From: Gammaproteobacteria bacterium
GTDB taxonomy: Bacteria; Pseudomonadota; Gammaproteobacteria; DSM-26407
Assembly: GCA_028694565.1 (NCBI GenBank)
Contig: JAQVKR010000220.1
Location: forward strand, 1 to 5,318
Reading direction: 5' to 3'
DNA length: 5,318 bases
The notes under the pieces were generated by a model. The model had not been told where the DNA came from and did not search any database. It worked only from the letters and a program-made list of their open reading frames with translations. The translations under genes were made by a program, and so were the position numbers. Shown one piece after another: positions 1-5,318 of this stretch; positions within the stretch are counted from its first letter, which is position 1; each line of letters begins with the position of its first letter.

Positions 1-21
1 GGATGAGGCCCCAGATGGTCG

Positions 22-82
22 GCGGGGAACTCCCCGCAGCGGTCGCGTAATCGCGGCGCGGGCGGGCCGGTGCCGCCGGCCC
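22..82. repeat. Three consecutive hairpin-forming inverted repeats
   Basis: Three perfect inverted repeats lie in a row: GCGGGG/CCCCGC around AACT (22-37), CGCG/CGCG around TAAT (44-55), and GGGCCGG/CCGGCCC around TGCCG (64-82). None is followed by a T-run on either strand, so none looks like an intrinsic terminator. They lie just downstream of the leftward FNR-type promoter at 108-148, so they would fall in the first hundred bases of its transcript, as a structured leader or small RNA. The very high GC content makes short repeats easy to find by chance. The repeats are directly visible; their function is inferred. Confidence 0.4.
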
Positions 83-107
83 TCGTCAACTCGGTGGTGA
101 CGATTTA

Positions 108-148
108 ACTGTAGTTCATGGAACCGGAATTGCCTTGATCCGGGTCAA
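108..148 (-). promoter_or_regulatory. Anr/FNR-type box with spaced -10, reading leftward
   Basis: On the plus strand 135-148 reads TTGAT-CCGG-GTCAA, which matches the Anr/FNR consensus TTGATnnnnATCAA at nine of ten specified bases. On the minus strand a -10-like TACAGT lies at 113-108. With the box centre at 141.5, that puts the start near 100-101 and the box at about -41.5, the geometry of a class II FNR-activated promoter. No comparable -10 lies to the right, where the DNA is almost pure GC. The promoter therefore appears to serve a leftward gene or RNA outside or at the edge of the window, switched on when oxygen is low. grxD is upstream of it, so grxD is not its target. Confidence 0.6.
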
Positions 149-186
149 TGTGGCGAATCCCGCCGGGCCGGCCGCCGCCGTCCGGC

Positions 187-519
187 TCAGGCGCTCTGCT
201 CCTGCTTCGCGTTGGCCGCCTTCATCGCCTCCTGCAGCTCGCCGTTCTGGAGCATCTCGAGGGCGATGTCGGAGCCCCCGATCAACTCGCCGTCGATGTA
301 GATCTGGGGGAAGGTGGGGAAGTTGGCGAACCGGGGCAGGTTCTGGAAGATCTCGGGATTCTCCAGCACGTTGACGTAGGCGAAGGGCTCGCCGCTCGCC
401 TGCAGCGCCTGGGCGGCCCGGGAGGAGAAGCCGCACATGGGCATCTGCGGGGTACCCTTCATGTAGATGATGACCGGGTTGCTCTCCACCTGCTGCTTGA
501 TCACTTCCAGGATATCCAT
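187..519 (-). CDS. grxD: Monothiol glutaredoxin, CGFS type (Grx4/GrxD)
   Basis: A cytosolic 110-residue monothiol glutaredoxin. The family binds a [2Fe-2S] cluster between two monomers using glutathione, and it passes or stores clusters together with BolA-type partners. Lys21 precedes the active site, CGFS is at residues 29-32, the TFPQ cis-proline loop is at 69-72, and the glutathione-binding GGSD is at 81-84. Length and N-terminus match E. coli GrxD, apart from a shorter tail. One small departure is Phe67 where most relatives have Trp (the WPTFPQ motif). A good Shine-Dalgarno, GAGG at 530-527, sits seven bases before the ATG. It has its own candidate promoter and lies downstream of asnO on the same strand, but asnO's terminator separates them. 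I see no convincing intrinsic terminator after its stop codon. Identification is firm. Confidence 0.96.
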   Translation of the reverse strand: MDILEVIKQQVESNPVIIYMKGTPQMPMCGFSSRAAQALQASGEPFAYVNVLENPEIFQNLPRFANFPTFPQIYIDGELIGGSDIALEMLQNGELQEAMKAANAKQEQSA

Positions 520-540
520 GCCGCCACCTCGCTCTGACAG

Positions 541-557
541 GGCGCTTCAGAAGCGCC
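541..557 (-). other. Hairpin in the grxD 5' leader
   Basis: A perfect inverted repeat, GGCGCTT / AAGCGCC around CAG, lies between the candidate grxD promoter and its ribosome-binding site, ending about ten bases before the GAGG. No T-run follows in the minus direction, so it is not a terminator. It could be a protein-binding site or an mRNA-stabilising stem. The repeat is seen in the sequence; its role is unknown. Confidence 0.4.
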
Positions 558-586
558 GCCTAATATGATTATGAAGATTCGGGACT

Positions 587-615
587 AGTCTAGCGCCCAA
601 TCCTGAGCAAAACAA
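587..615 (-). promoter_or_regulatory. Candidate sigma-70 promoter of grxD
   Basis: On the minus strand TTGTTT (615-610) is separated by exactly 17 bases from TAGACT (592-587), predicting a start near 580 and a leader of about 60 bases. The -35 is only a half match (TTG), while the -10 matches four of six. The -35 overlaps the T-rich tail of the asnO terminator. The -10 region also contains the 8-base palindrome GACTAGTC (583-590). An AT-rich stretch at 561-573 (CATAAT/CATATT on the minus strand) is an alternative -10 but has no acceptable -35. Confidence 0.45.
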
Positions 616-643
616 TAGGAAATAGCCGCCGGCGCCGGCGGCT
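608..643 (-). terminator. Rho-independent terminator of asnO
   Basis: Just after the asnO stop codon, 624-643 is a perfect 20-base palindrome made almost entirely of G and C (AGCCGCCG, then a GCGC loop, then CGGCGGCT). On the minus strand it is followed by ATTTCCTATTGTTTTG, a T-rich though interrupted tail. This is a typical strong stem with a moderate U-tract, and it implies that asnO transcription normally ends before grxD. Confidence 0.75.
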
Positions 644-645
644 CC

Positions 646-2424
646 CTACCGCCCGTCCACGTTGATCTGCAGCCAGTACTCCAGCAGCGCCAGCTGCCAG
701 AGCTTGCTCCCGCGGATTCGGGTGAGGCGCTGGTCGGGCGCCTCGAGCAGCCAGTCGATGTACTCGCGCCGGAACAGGCCGCGCTCACGGCTGGCGCGGG
801 AGTCGAGCACCTCGCGCATGAACTCCAGGAAAGCGCCGCGCACGTAGCGCAGCGCCGGGACGGGAAAGTAGCCCTTGGGCCGATCGATGACGCTGTCGGG
901 CAGCAGGCCGCGGGCGATGGCCTTGAGCGGGTGCTTGCCGCCGGACATGAGCTTGAGTTCGGGCGGCATCTGCATGGCCAGCTCCACCAGCTCGTGATCG
1001 AGGAACGGCACCCGCGCCTCCAGGCCCCAGGCCATGGTCATGTTGTCCACCCGCTTGACCGGATCGTCCACGATGAGGGTGGTCACGTCCGTGCGCAGCA
1101 CCCGGTCCATGAAGGTATCGGCCCCGGGCTCGGCCAGCAGGCGGGCGACCAGCCCGGAGGTATGGTCCGCGCCCGAGTACTCGGGCGCCAGCATCCGCGC
1201 CATCTCCGGGTGGTCCCGGTCGAAGTAGTGGCGGGCGAAGCGCTCCAGGTCGGCGCCCTTCTCCGCCTCCATCTGCGGATACCAGAAATAGCCGCCGAAG
1301 ACCTCGTCCGCTCCCTGCCCGCTCTGGACCACCTTCACCTCCTGCGACACCCGCTCGGCGAGGAGGTAGAAGGCCACCGAGTCGCGGCCGAACATGGGTT
1401 CGGCCATGTGGCGGATGGCGTCGGGCAGGCGCGTCAGCACCTCGTCGTTGGGTATGCTGTAGCGGTGGTGGCGGGTGCGGAACCGCTCGGCGACCGCGTC
1501 GGAGAACTCGAACTCGCTGCCGCGCTCCTCGGGCTGGTCCTCGAACCCCACCGAGAAGGTCAGCAGCTCCTCCACCCCGGCTTCCGCGAGCAGCCCCACC
1601 AGCAGGCTCGAATCGAGCCCGCCGGAGAGCAGGACCCCCACGGGCACGTCGGCAATCTGCAGCCGCCGCTCCACCGCCCGCCGCAGGCCGTCGTGGACGC
1701 GCTCGATCCACTCGCCCTCGCTCAGCGCCTCGGCGGGGCGCCGGGCGTGCAGCTCCCAGTAGCGCCGATGCTCGGCGCGCCCCTCCCGGTCGACGCAGAG
1801 GGTGGTGCCGGGAGCGAGCTTGCGGATGCCGCGCAGCACGGTGGTGGGCGCCGGCACCACGCCGTGGAGGGTGAATTGGTGGTGCAGGCCCACCGGGTCG
1901 AGCGCGGTGTCGATGCCGCCGCCCTCGAGCAGGGCCTGGCTGTTGGAGGCGAAGCGCAGCCGCGCGCCGTCCTGGCTGTAGTAGAGCGGCTTGATGCCGA
2001 GGCGATCACGCGCCAGGAACAGGCGCCGGTTGCGCAGATCCCAGACCGCGAAGGCGAACATGCCGTGGAGCCGCTCCGGGCAGCGCTCGCCCCAGGCATG
2101 GAAGGCCTTGAGAATGACCTCCGTGTCGCTGCCGGAGAAGAACCGGTAGCCGCGGCCCTCGAGCTCCCGCCGCAGCTCCGGATGGTTGTAGATGGTGCCG
2201 TTGAAGACCAGCGCCAGCCCCAGCTCGGGATCCACCATGGGCTGGTTGCCCCGCTCGGACAGGTCGATGATGGACAGCCGCCGGTGGCCCAAGGCGAGCG
2301 CCCCGTCGGCGTAGCTGCCGCCATGATCCGGTCCCCGCGGTGCCAGCACCGCCAGCATCCGCCCCAGGGCCCCCAGGTCCGGGGATGCCCCGTCAAAGCG
2401 CAGCTCGCCACAGATTCCGCACAT
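646..2424 (-). CDS. asnO: N-acetylglutaminylglutamine amidotransferase (asparagine synthase family)
   Basis: A 592-residue class II glutamine amidotransferase fused to an asparagine-synthetase-type ATP domain. Known relatives (TIGR03104-type, AsnO of Sinorhizobium meliloti) amidate N-acetylglutaminylglutamine to the osmoprotectant NAGGN. The start is fixed by biochemistry: Cys2 (MCGICGE) must become the N-terminal nucleophile, so the in-frame ATG at 2481 is rejected. The glutaminase domain (about 1-210) shows RGPD at 30-33, Arg48, NG at 75-76 and SDTE at 99-102. The synthetase domain shows the PP-loop SGGLDSS at 267-273, QSGQGADEVFGGY at 367-379, and further on a VDNMTMAWGLEARVPFLDHE block. 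The SGQGADEVFGGY wording and the ELRFDG start fit the NAGGN group better than asparagine synthetase AsnB; this subfamily call is from memory of family sequences. Its usual neighbours, the GNAT/ATP-grasp synthetase ngg and an M42-type peptidase, are absent from both flanks here. Confidence 0.85.
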   Translation of the reverse strand: MCGICGELRFDGASPDLGALGRMLAVLAPRGPDHGGSYADGALALGHRRLSIIDLSERGNQPMVDPELGLALVFNGTIYNHPELRRELEGRGYRFFSGSDTEVILKAFHAWGERCPERLHGMFAFAVWDLRNRRLFLARDRLGIKPLYYSQDGARLRFASNSQALLEGGGIDTALDPVGLHHQFTLHGVVPAPTTVLRGIRKLAPGTTLCVDREGRAEHRRYWELHARRPAEALSEGEWIERVHDGLRRAVERRLQIADVPVGVLLSGGLDSSLLVGLLAEAGVEELLTFSVGFEDQPEERGSEFEFSDAVAERFRTRHHRYSIPNDEVLTRLPDAIRHMAEPMFGRDSVAFYLLAERVSQEVKVVQSGQGADEVFGGYFWYPQMEAEKGADLERFARHYFDRDHPEMARMLAPEYSGADHTSGLVARLLAEPGADTFMDRVLRTDVTTLIVDDPVKRVDNMTMAWGLEARVPFLDHELVELAMQMPPELKLMSGGKHPLKAIARGLLPDSVIDRPKGYFPVPALRYVRGAFLEFMREVLDSRASRERGLFRREYIDWLLEAPDQRLTRIRGSKLWQLALLEYWLQINVDGR

Positions 2425-2436
2425 CGCTCGGTCTGA

Positions 2437-2458
2437 CTCCTTGCCGGTTCCAACCGGC
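2437..2458 (-). promoter_or_regulatory. asnO ribosome-binding site abutting a leader hairpin
   Basis: On the minus strand a perfect inverted repeat, GCCGGTT / AACCGGC around GG (2458-2443), ends directly against the Shine-Dalgarno AAGGAG (2442-2437). That AAGGAG is 12 bases from the ATG at 2424, which is unusually far. The Cys2 requirement fixes the start, so the long spacing is real unless a weaker closer site is used. A stable stem touching the ribosome-binding site may affect translation; that effect is inferred. Confidence 0.5.
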
Positions 2459-2564
2459 CCGCACGCCCCGGCTCCGGGCACCCGCCGGCGCCGACCCGGC
2501 CGATCTCAATCCATGTTACACGACAAAGCCGCAGCGGGAATCCGCCGTCGCCGCCGCCGCGCCC

Positions 2565-2593
2565 TTGCATCGGGACCGGGGCCTGTTTAGACT
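2565..2593 (+). promoter_or_regulatory. Candidate sigma-70 promoter of sodB
   Basis: TTGCAT (2565-2570), a 17-base spacer and TAGACT (2588-2593) predict a start near 2600 and a leader of about 125 bases. The -35 is weak (TTG only) and the -10 matches four of six. TAGACTA here is identical to the -10 region of the grxD promoter candidate. A second possible -10, TACACT at 2662-2667, would give a shorter leader but has no good -35. Confidence 0.45.
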
Positions 2594-2726
2594 AATTCCA
2601 AACTGCGCTACTGGGTTATTTTCCCCTGTCCCGCGATCGATCCACGGTCACGGGCGTGGGCTACACTGCCCTTTTGCGCCGTCCAAGGAAACAATCCCGA
2701 CCACCGATACGCGATAGGAGAACCCC

Positions 2727-3308
2727 ATGGCCTTTGAGCTCCCCGCCCTGCCCTACGAGAAGAACGCCCTCGAGCCGCACATCTCCGCCGAGACCCTGGA
2801 GTATCACTACGGCAAGCACCACCAGACCTATGTCACCAATCTGAACAACCTGACCAAGGGCACCGAGTTCGAGAACATGGCTCTCGAGGACGTCATCCGG
2901 AAATCCTCCGGCGGTGTCTTCAACAACTCCGCCCAGGTCTGGAACCACAGCTTCTACTGGAACTGCCTGAGCCCCACCGGCGGCGGCGAGCCCACCGGCG
3001 CCCTGGCCGACGCCATCAACGCCGCCTTCGGCTCCTTCGCCGAATTCAAGGAGAAGATGTCCACCTCCGCGGCCACCAATTTCGGCTCCGGCTGGACCTG
3101 GCTGGTGCAGAATGCCGACGGCAGCGTGGCCATCGTCAACACCAGCAACGCCGGCACCCCGCTCACCACCGACCAGAAGCCGCTGCTCACCGTGGACGTG
3201 TGGGAGCATGCCTACTACATCGACTACCGCAACGCCCGCCCCAAGTACCTGGAGGCATTCTGGAACCTGGTGAACTGGGAGTTCGTGGCACGGAATTTCG
3301 CCGGCTGA
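2727..3308 (+). CDS. sodB: Superoxide dismutase [Fe]
   Basis: A cytosolic 193-residue iron superoxide dismutase that converts superoxide to hydrogen peroxide and oxygen. It is the same length as E. coli SodB and closely similar throughout. The four metal ligands are visible: His27, His74, Asp157 and His161, the last two in DVWEHAYY. The outer-sphere Gln70 (NNSAQVWNH) and the TSNAGTPL segment at 139-146 mark the iron type rather than the manganese type, in which the active-site Gln sits in the second domain. Tyr35 and His31 of the substrate gateway are present. No signal peptide is seen. The start follows AGGAG (2716-2720) at six-base spacing. It is transcribed divergently from asnO and ends at its own strong terminator, so it is probably a single-gene unit. 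Identification is firm. Confidence 0.97.
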   Translation: MAFELPALPYEKNALEPHISAETLEYHYGKHHQTYVTNLNNLTKGTEFENMALEDVIRKSSGGVFNNSAQVWNHSFYWNCLSPTGGGEPTGALADAINAAFGSFAEFKEKMSTSAATNFGSGWTWLVQNADGSVAIVNTSNAGTPLTTDQKPLLTVDVWEHAYYIDYRNARPKYLEAFWNLVNWEFVARNFAG

Positions 3309-3323
3309 TTCACCCGGCGCGGG

Positions 3324-3357
3324 AAAAGACGGGCCCCTGGGCCCGTCTTTTCTTTTT
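3324..3357 (+). terminator. Strong Rho-independent terminator of sodB
   Basis: Fifteen bases after the sodB stop, AAAAGACGGGCCC (3324-3336) and GGGCCCGTCTTTT (3339-3351) form a perfect 13-bp inverted repeat around CT, followed by CTTTTT. The innermost pairs must open to make a loop. The A-run on the left arm means it could also work on the minus strand, but no leftward gene ends here. Confidence 0.93.
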
Positions 3358-3396
3358 CCCCTTGTGAATCAAAGCCCGAGGCAGCCAAAAAGGAAT

Positions 3397-3425
3397 TTGC
3401 CATAGGGCCTTGACATGGATAGAAT
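3397..3425 (+). promoter_or_regulatory. Sigma-70 promoter upstream of argDF
   Basis: TTGCCA (3397-3402), exactly 17 bases, then TAGAAT (3420-3425): each hexamer matches the consensus at five of six positions, making this the best promoter in the window. The predicted start is about 3432, 76 bases before argD. TCGAA/TTCGA around GGTT (3425-3438) straddles the start and could be an operator. I find no good match to a full ArgR box. A TTGACA at 3410-3415 inside the spacer is an alternative -35 but lacks a good -10. Confidence 0.7.
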
Positions 3426-3443
3426 CGAAGGTTTTCGAGCGAC

Positions 3444-3478
3444 GGCAGCTGCTCTTCGGCACTGCCTTTTTTAGTTTT
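3444..3478 (+). terminator. Intrinsic terminator or attenuator in the argD leader
   Basis: GGCAG (3444-3448) pairs with CTGCC (3462-3466). Beyond a bulged C, TGC pairs with GCA around a TCTTCG loop. The stem is followed at once by TTTTTTAGTTTT (3467-3478). It lies between the predicted start near 3432 and argD at 3508, so a transcript that stopped here would be only about 40 bases long. It could attenuate argDF, end a very small RNA, or back up the sodB terminator. A possible competing helix is GAGC (3437-3440) with GCTC (3451-3454), which is weak. Confidence 0.65.
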
Positions 3479-3507
3479 GGACAACCGATTTATCGACCGA
3501 GGGGTGG

Positions 3508-4692
3508 ATGCAGGTCATGTCTGACTCCCTGATGACCACCTACGCCCGCCAGCCCGTCGCCTTCGAGCGGGGCGAGGGCGCATGGCTGTGGGATACCGAG
3601 GGCCGGAAGTATCTGGACGGGCTGTCCGGGATCGCCGTGTGCGGCCTGGGGCACGCCCATCCCGCCGTACGCGATGCCCTGTGCGACCAGGCCGGGACGC
3701 TGGTGCACACCTCCAACCTGTTCCGCATCCCGCTGCAGGAGCGGCTGGGCGAGACCCTGACCCGCCTCGCCGGGATGGATCGCGCCTTTTTCTGCAACTC
3801 GGGCGCCGAGGCCAACGAGGCGGCCATCAAGCTGGCCCGCCTCTGGGGACACCGGCGCGAGATCGCCCAGCCCGCCGTGGTGGTGATGGAGAACAGCTTC
3901 CACGGCCGCACCCTGGCCACCCTGACCGCCACCGGCAACCGCAAGGTGCAGGCCGGCTTCGAGCCGCTGGTGCAGGGCTTCATCCGCGCCCCCTACGGGG
4001 ATCTCGAGGCGTTGGCCAACATCGCCCACAACAGCCCCAACGTGGTGGCGGTGCTGATGGAGCCGGCGCAGGGCGAGGGCGGCGTCAACCTGGCCGAGGA
4101 CGACTACCTCCGGGGCGTGCGCTCCCTGTGCGACGAGCACGGCTGGCTGCTCATGCTCGATGAGGTGCAGAGCGGCATCGGCCGCACCGGCCGCTGGTTC
4201 GCCTTCCAGCACAGCGGCATCGCGCCCGACGTGATGGCCCTGGCCAAGGGGCTGGGCAACGGCATGCCCATCGGCGCCTGCGTGGCCCGCGGCGAGGCCG
4301 CCGAGGTGTTCCAGCCCGGCAACCACGGGACCACCTTCGGCGGCAATCCGCTCGCCTGCAGGGCCGCCCTGGCGGTGCTCGAGACGATGGAGTCCGGGAA
4401 TCTCGTGCCGCGTGCCGGGGTGCTCGGGGAGCGCATCAAGGGACGCCTCGCCGAGGGCCTGGAGGGCAATCCGCATGTGACCGAGATCCGCGGCCGCGGC
4501 CTGATGATCGGCGTGGAGCTCGACCGCCCCTGCGGCGAGCTCGTGGCCCGCGGCCTCGAGCAGGGCCTCATCATCAACGTGACCGCCGAGCGCGTCATCC
4601 GGCTGCTCCCGCCGCTGGTCCTGACCGACGCCGAGGCCGACCAGCTGGCCGACGGCGTGGTCGCCCTGGTGCAGGCCTTCACCCGCGGCTGA
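3508..4692 (+). CDS. argD: Acetylornithine aminotransferase (ArgD)
   Basis: A cytosolic class III PLP aminotransferase of 394 residues that converts N-acetylglutamate semialdehyde to N-acetylornithine using glutamate, the fourth step of arginine synthesis. Visible family features are NSGAEANE at 97-104 (phosphate cup), FHGR at 131-134, MEPAQGEGG at 184-192, the PLP-ring Asp218 in LDEVQSG, the Schiff-base Lys247 in ALAKGLGNG, and TTFGGNP at 275-281. Many ArgD enzymes also act as succinyldiaminopimelate aminotransferase in lysine synthesis; the sequence alone does not show this. The ATG at 3508 follows GAGG (3499-3502) at five-base spacing. An in-frame ATG at 3517 gives MSDSLM, which resembles relatives' N-termini but is far from that GAGG. 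argF follows 31 bases downstream, supporting arginine synthesis over succinylornithine catabolism. Expression probably depends on the promoter and terminator-like leader just upstream. Confidence 0.93.
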   Translation: MQVMSDSLMTTYARQPVAFERGEGAWLWDTEGRKYLDGLSGIAVCGLGHAHPAVRDALCDQAGTLVHTSNLFRIPLQERLGETLTRLAGMDRAFFCNSGAEANEAAIKLARLWGHRREIAQPAVVVMENSFHGRTLATLTATGNRKVQAGFEPLVQGFIRAPYGDLEALANIAHNSPNVVAVLMEPAQGEGGVNLAEDDYLRGVRSLCDEHGWLLMLDEVQSGIGRTGRWFAFQHSGIAPDVMALAKGLGNGMPIGACVARGEAAEVFQPGNHGTTFGGNPLACRAALAVLETMESGNLVPRAGVLGERIKGRLAEGLEGNPHVTEIRGRGLMIGVELDRPCGELVARGLEQGLIINVTAERVIRLLPPLVLTDAEADQLADGVVALVQAFTRG

Positions 4693-4723
4693 CGTCCACA
4701 GGCACGGCCGGGAGGACAGGAAC

Positions 4724-5318
4724 ATGGCGGTACGCCACTTTCTCACCCTGATGGATCTCTCGCCCACGGAGCTGAACGGGCTCATCGGGCGGGCCATCGA
4801 GCTCAAGGGGCGCCATAGCGCCGGCGAAATCCACGAACCGCTGCGCAACCGGGTGCTGGGGATGGTGTTCGAGAAATCCTCCACCCGGACCCGGGTCAGC
4901 TTCGAGGCGGCCATGGCCCAGTTCGGCGGACACGCCATCTTCCTCTCGCCCCGCGACACCCAGCTCGGCCGCGGCGAACCCATCGAGGACACCGCCCGGG
5001 TGCTGTCGCGGATGGTGGACATGATCATGATCCGCACCTTCGAGCACGACAAGATCGAGCGTTTCGCGGCCCATTCCCGGGTGCCGGTGATCAACGGCCT
5101 CACCGATCACTATCACCCCTGCCAGCTGCTGGCGGACGTGCAGACCTACGTGGAGCATCGCGGCGCCATCGCCGGGCGGACGGTGGCCTGGATCGGCGAC
5201 GGCAACAACATGTGCAACTCCTACATCAATGCCGCGCGCCAGTTCGACTTCCGTCTCAACATCGCCTGCCCGGAGGGCTACGACCCCGATCCCGCCCTGC
5301 TGGCCGCCGCCGGCGACC
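4724..5318 (+). CDS. argF: Ornithine carbamoyltransferase, 3' end beyond window
   Basis: The first 198 residues of a cytosolic anabolic ornithine carbamoyltransferase, which joins carbamoyl phosphate and ornithine to give citrulline. The family is usually about 300 residues, so roughly a third is missing past the window edge. The carbamoyl-phosphate domain shows SSTRTR at 52-57, the [15 protein letters not shown] segment at 82-96, Arg104 in IRTFEH, and HPCQLLAD at 131-138. The start of the ornithine domain is visible as [18 protein letters not shown] at 4711-4715 lies eight bases before the ATG. The 31-base gap from argD contains no terminator, so the two genes are probably cotranscribed. The HPCQ motif and the argD neighbour argue against the acetyl- or succinylornithine variants and the catabolic ArcB, though only full-length comparison would exclude them. 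Confidence 0.94.
   Translation, partial: MAVRHFLTLMDLSPTELNGLIGRAIELKGRHSAGEIHEPLRNRVLGMVFEKSSTRTRVSFEAAMAQFGGHAIFLSPRDTQLGRGEPIEDTARVLSRMVDMIMIRTFEHDKIERFAAHSRVPVINGLTDHYHPCQLLADVQTYVEHRGAIAGRTVAWIGDGNNMCNSYINAARQFDFRLNIACPEGYDPDPALLAAAGD

Larger units (their letters stand above)
2425..2726. other. Divergent asnO-sodB intergenic region
   Basis: This 302-base spacer must carry the start signals of both asnO (leftward) and sodB (rightward). The asnO side (about 2425-2580) is very GC-rich, with a GCC-type triplet run at 2542-2560. The middle (2584-2625) is the only AT-rich part and holds the sodB promoter candidate. For asnO I find no convincing promoter: TAACAT at 2518-2513 on the minus strand is a possible -10 but lacks a -35. 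No small gene, Fur box or tRNA is evident. GATCGATC at 2635-2642 is a short palindrome of no clear meaning. Confidence 0.6.

Noticed and set aside
1..50. Possible plus-strand gene end (stop TAA at 48-50)
   Set aside because: Only about 15 codons are visible, with no recognisable motif. Other frames are equally open, and the FNR-type promoter would run head-on into it.
10..89. Minus-strand open frame from a TTG at 89-87 running off the left edge
   Set aside because: No ribosome-binding site, a start only about ten bases from the predicted transcript start, and no recognisable protein sequence. Short open frames are expected at this GC content.
931..2436. A 501-codon open frame on the plus strand opposite asnO
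   Set aside because: Antisense to a clear amidotransferase. The translation is a His/Gln/Gly/Val-rich shadow with no recognisable domain.
2425..2481. Upstream in-frame ATG giving asnO 19 extra residues
   Set aside because: Class II amidotransferases need Cys at position 2 to become the N-terminal nucleophile. The extension would bury it, and the upstream ATG has no ribosome-binding site.
2658..2675. GGGC-TACACT-GCCC-TTTT as a terminator in the sodB leader
   Set aside because: A 4-bp stem with four T residues is too weak, and it lies within the leader of a gene that must be expressed.
3410..3423. TTGAC-ATGG-ATAGA as a second FNR-type box
   Set aside because: The right half matches only three of five bases and lies inside a good sigma-70 promoter spacer, a poor position for an activator.
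3415..3474. A 19-codon frame with three Arg codons (AGA, CGA, CGG) ending inside the T-run before argD, resembling an attenuation leader peptide
   Set aside because: Its ATG lies upstream of the predicted transcription start near 3432, its ribosome-binding site is weak, and the Arg codons are not clustered. It would matter only if transcription came through from sodB.
3490..5103. A 537-codon open frame on the minus strand opposite argD and argF
   Set aside because: It lies antisense to two well-recognised genes whose motifs are intact, has a low-complexity His/Gly/Ala/Leu-rich composition and spans a gene boundary. It is a shadow frame caused by high third-position GC.

Overview
The window reads as chromosomal DNA of a GC-rich gammaproteobacterium, most likely a halophilic or haloalkaliphilic purple-sulfur or sulfur-oxidiser type such as Ectothiorhodospiraceae. 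This rests on protein style: a SodB very close to the enterobacterial iron enzyme, a CGFS monothiol glutaredoxin, an ArgD-ArgF pair, and an amidotransferase of the kind that makes the osmolyte N-acetylglutaminylglutamine amide (NAGGN). The taxon is an inference; no rRNA or other decisive marker is present.

Layout, left to right. Positions 1-186 hold no gene I can support. They contain a near-perfect Anr/FNR box with a correctly spaced -10 pointing left off the window, followed by three hairpin-forming repeats. Next come two minus-strand genes: grxD (187-519), a monothiol glutaredoxin, and asnO (646-2424), the NAGGN amidotransferase. asnO has its own intrinsic terminator, so it and grxD appear to be separate transcription units. 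A 302-base divergent spacer (2425-2726) separates asnO from plus-strand sodB (2727-3308), an iron superoxide dismutase with a strong terminator. After a short leader region come argD (3508-4692) and argF (from 4724, cut by the window end), an arginine biosynthesis operon.

How the genes fit together. grxD (iron-sulfur cluster handling) and sodB (superoxide removal) both serve redox and iron-sulfur homeostasis, and their candidate promoters share a TAGACTA -10 region. argD and argF catalyse the fourth and sixth steps from glutamate to arginine. asnO belongs to a glutamine-derived osmoprotectant pathway, but its usual partner, the GNAT/ATP-grasp synthetase (ngg), is not beside it on either side.

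The least ordinary signals are regulatory. A good sigma-70 promoter upstream of argD is followed, before the gene, by an apparent intrinsic terminator, which suggests attenuation or a very short RNA. The FNR-type promoter fires toward an unseen gene or a structured RNA. No mobile element, CRISPR array, tRNA, rRNA or defence system was seen. The five coding regions look like ordinary core metabolism, with no evidence of a wholly new system.
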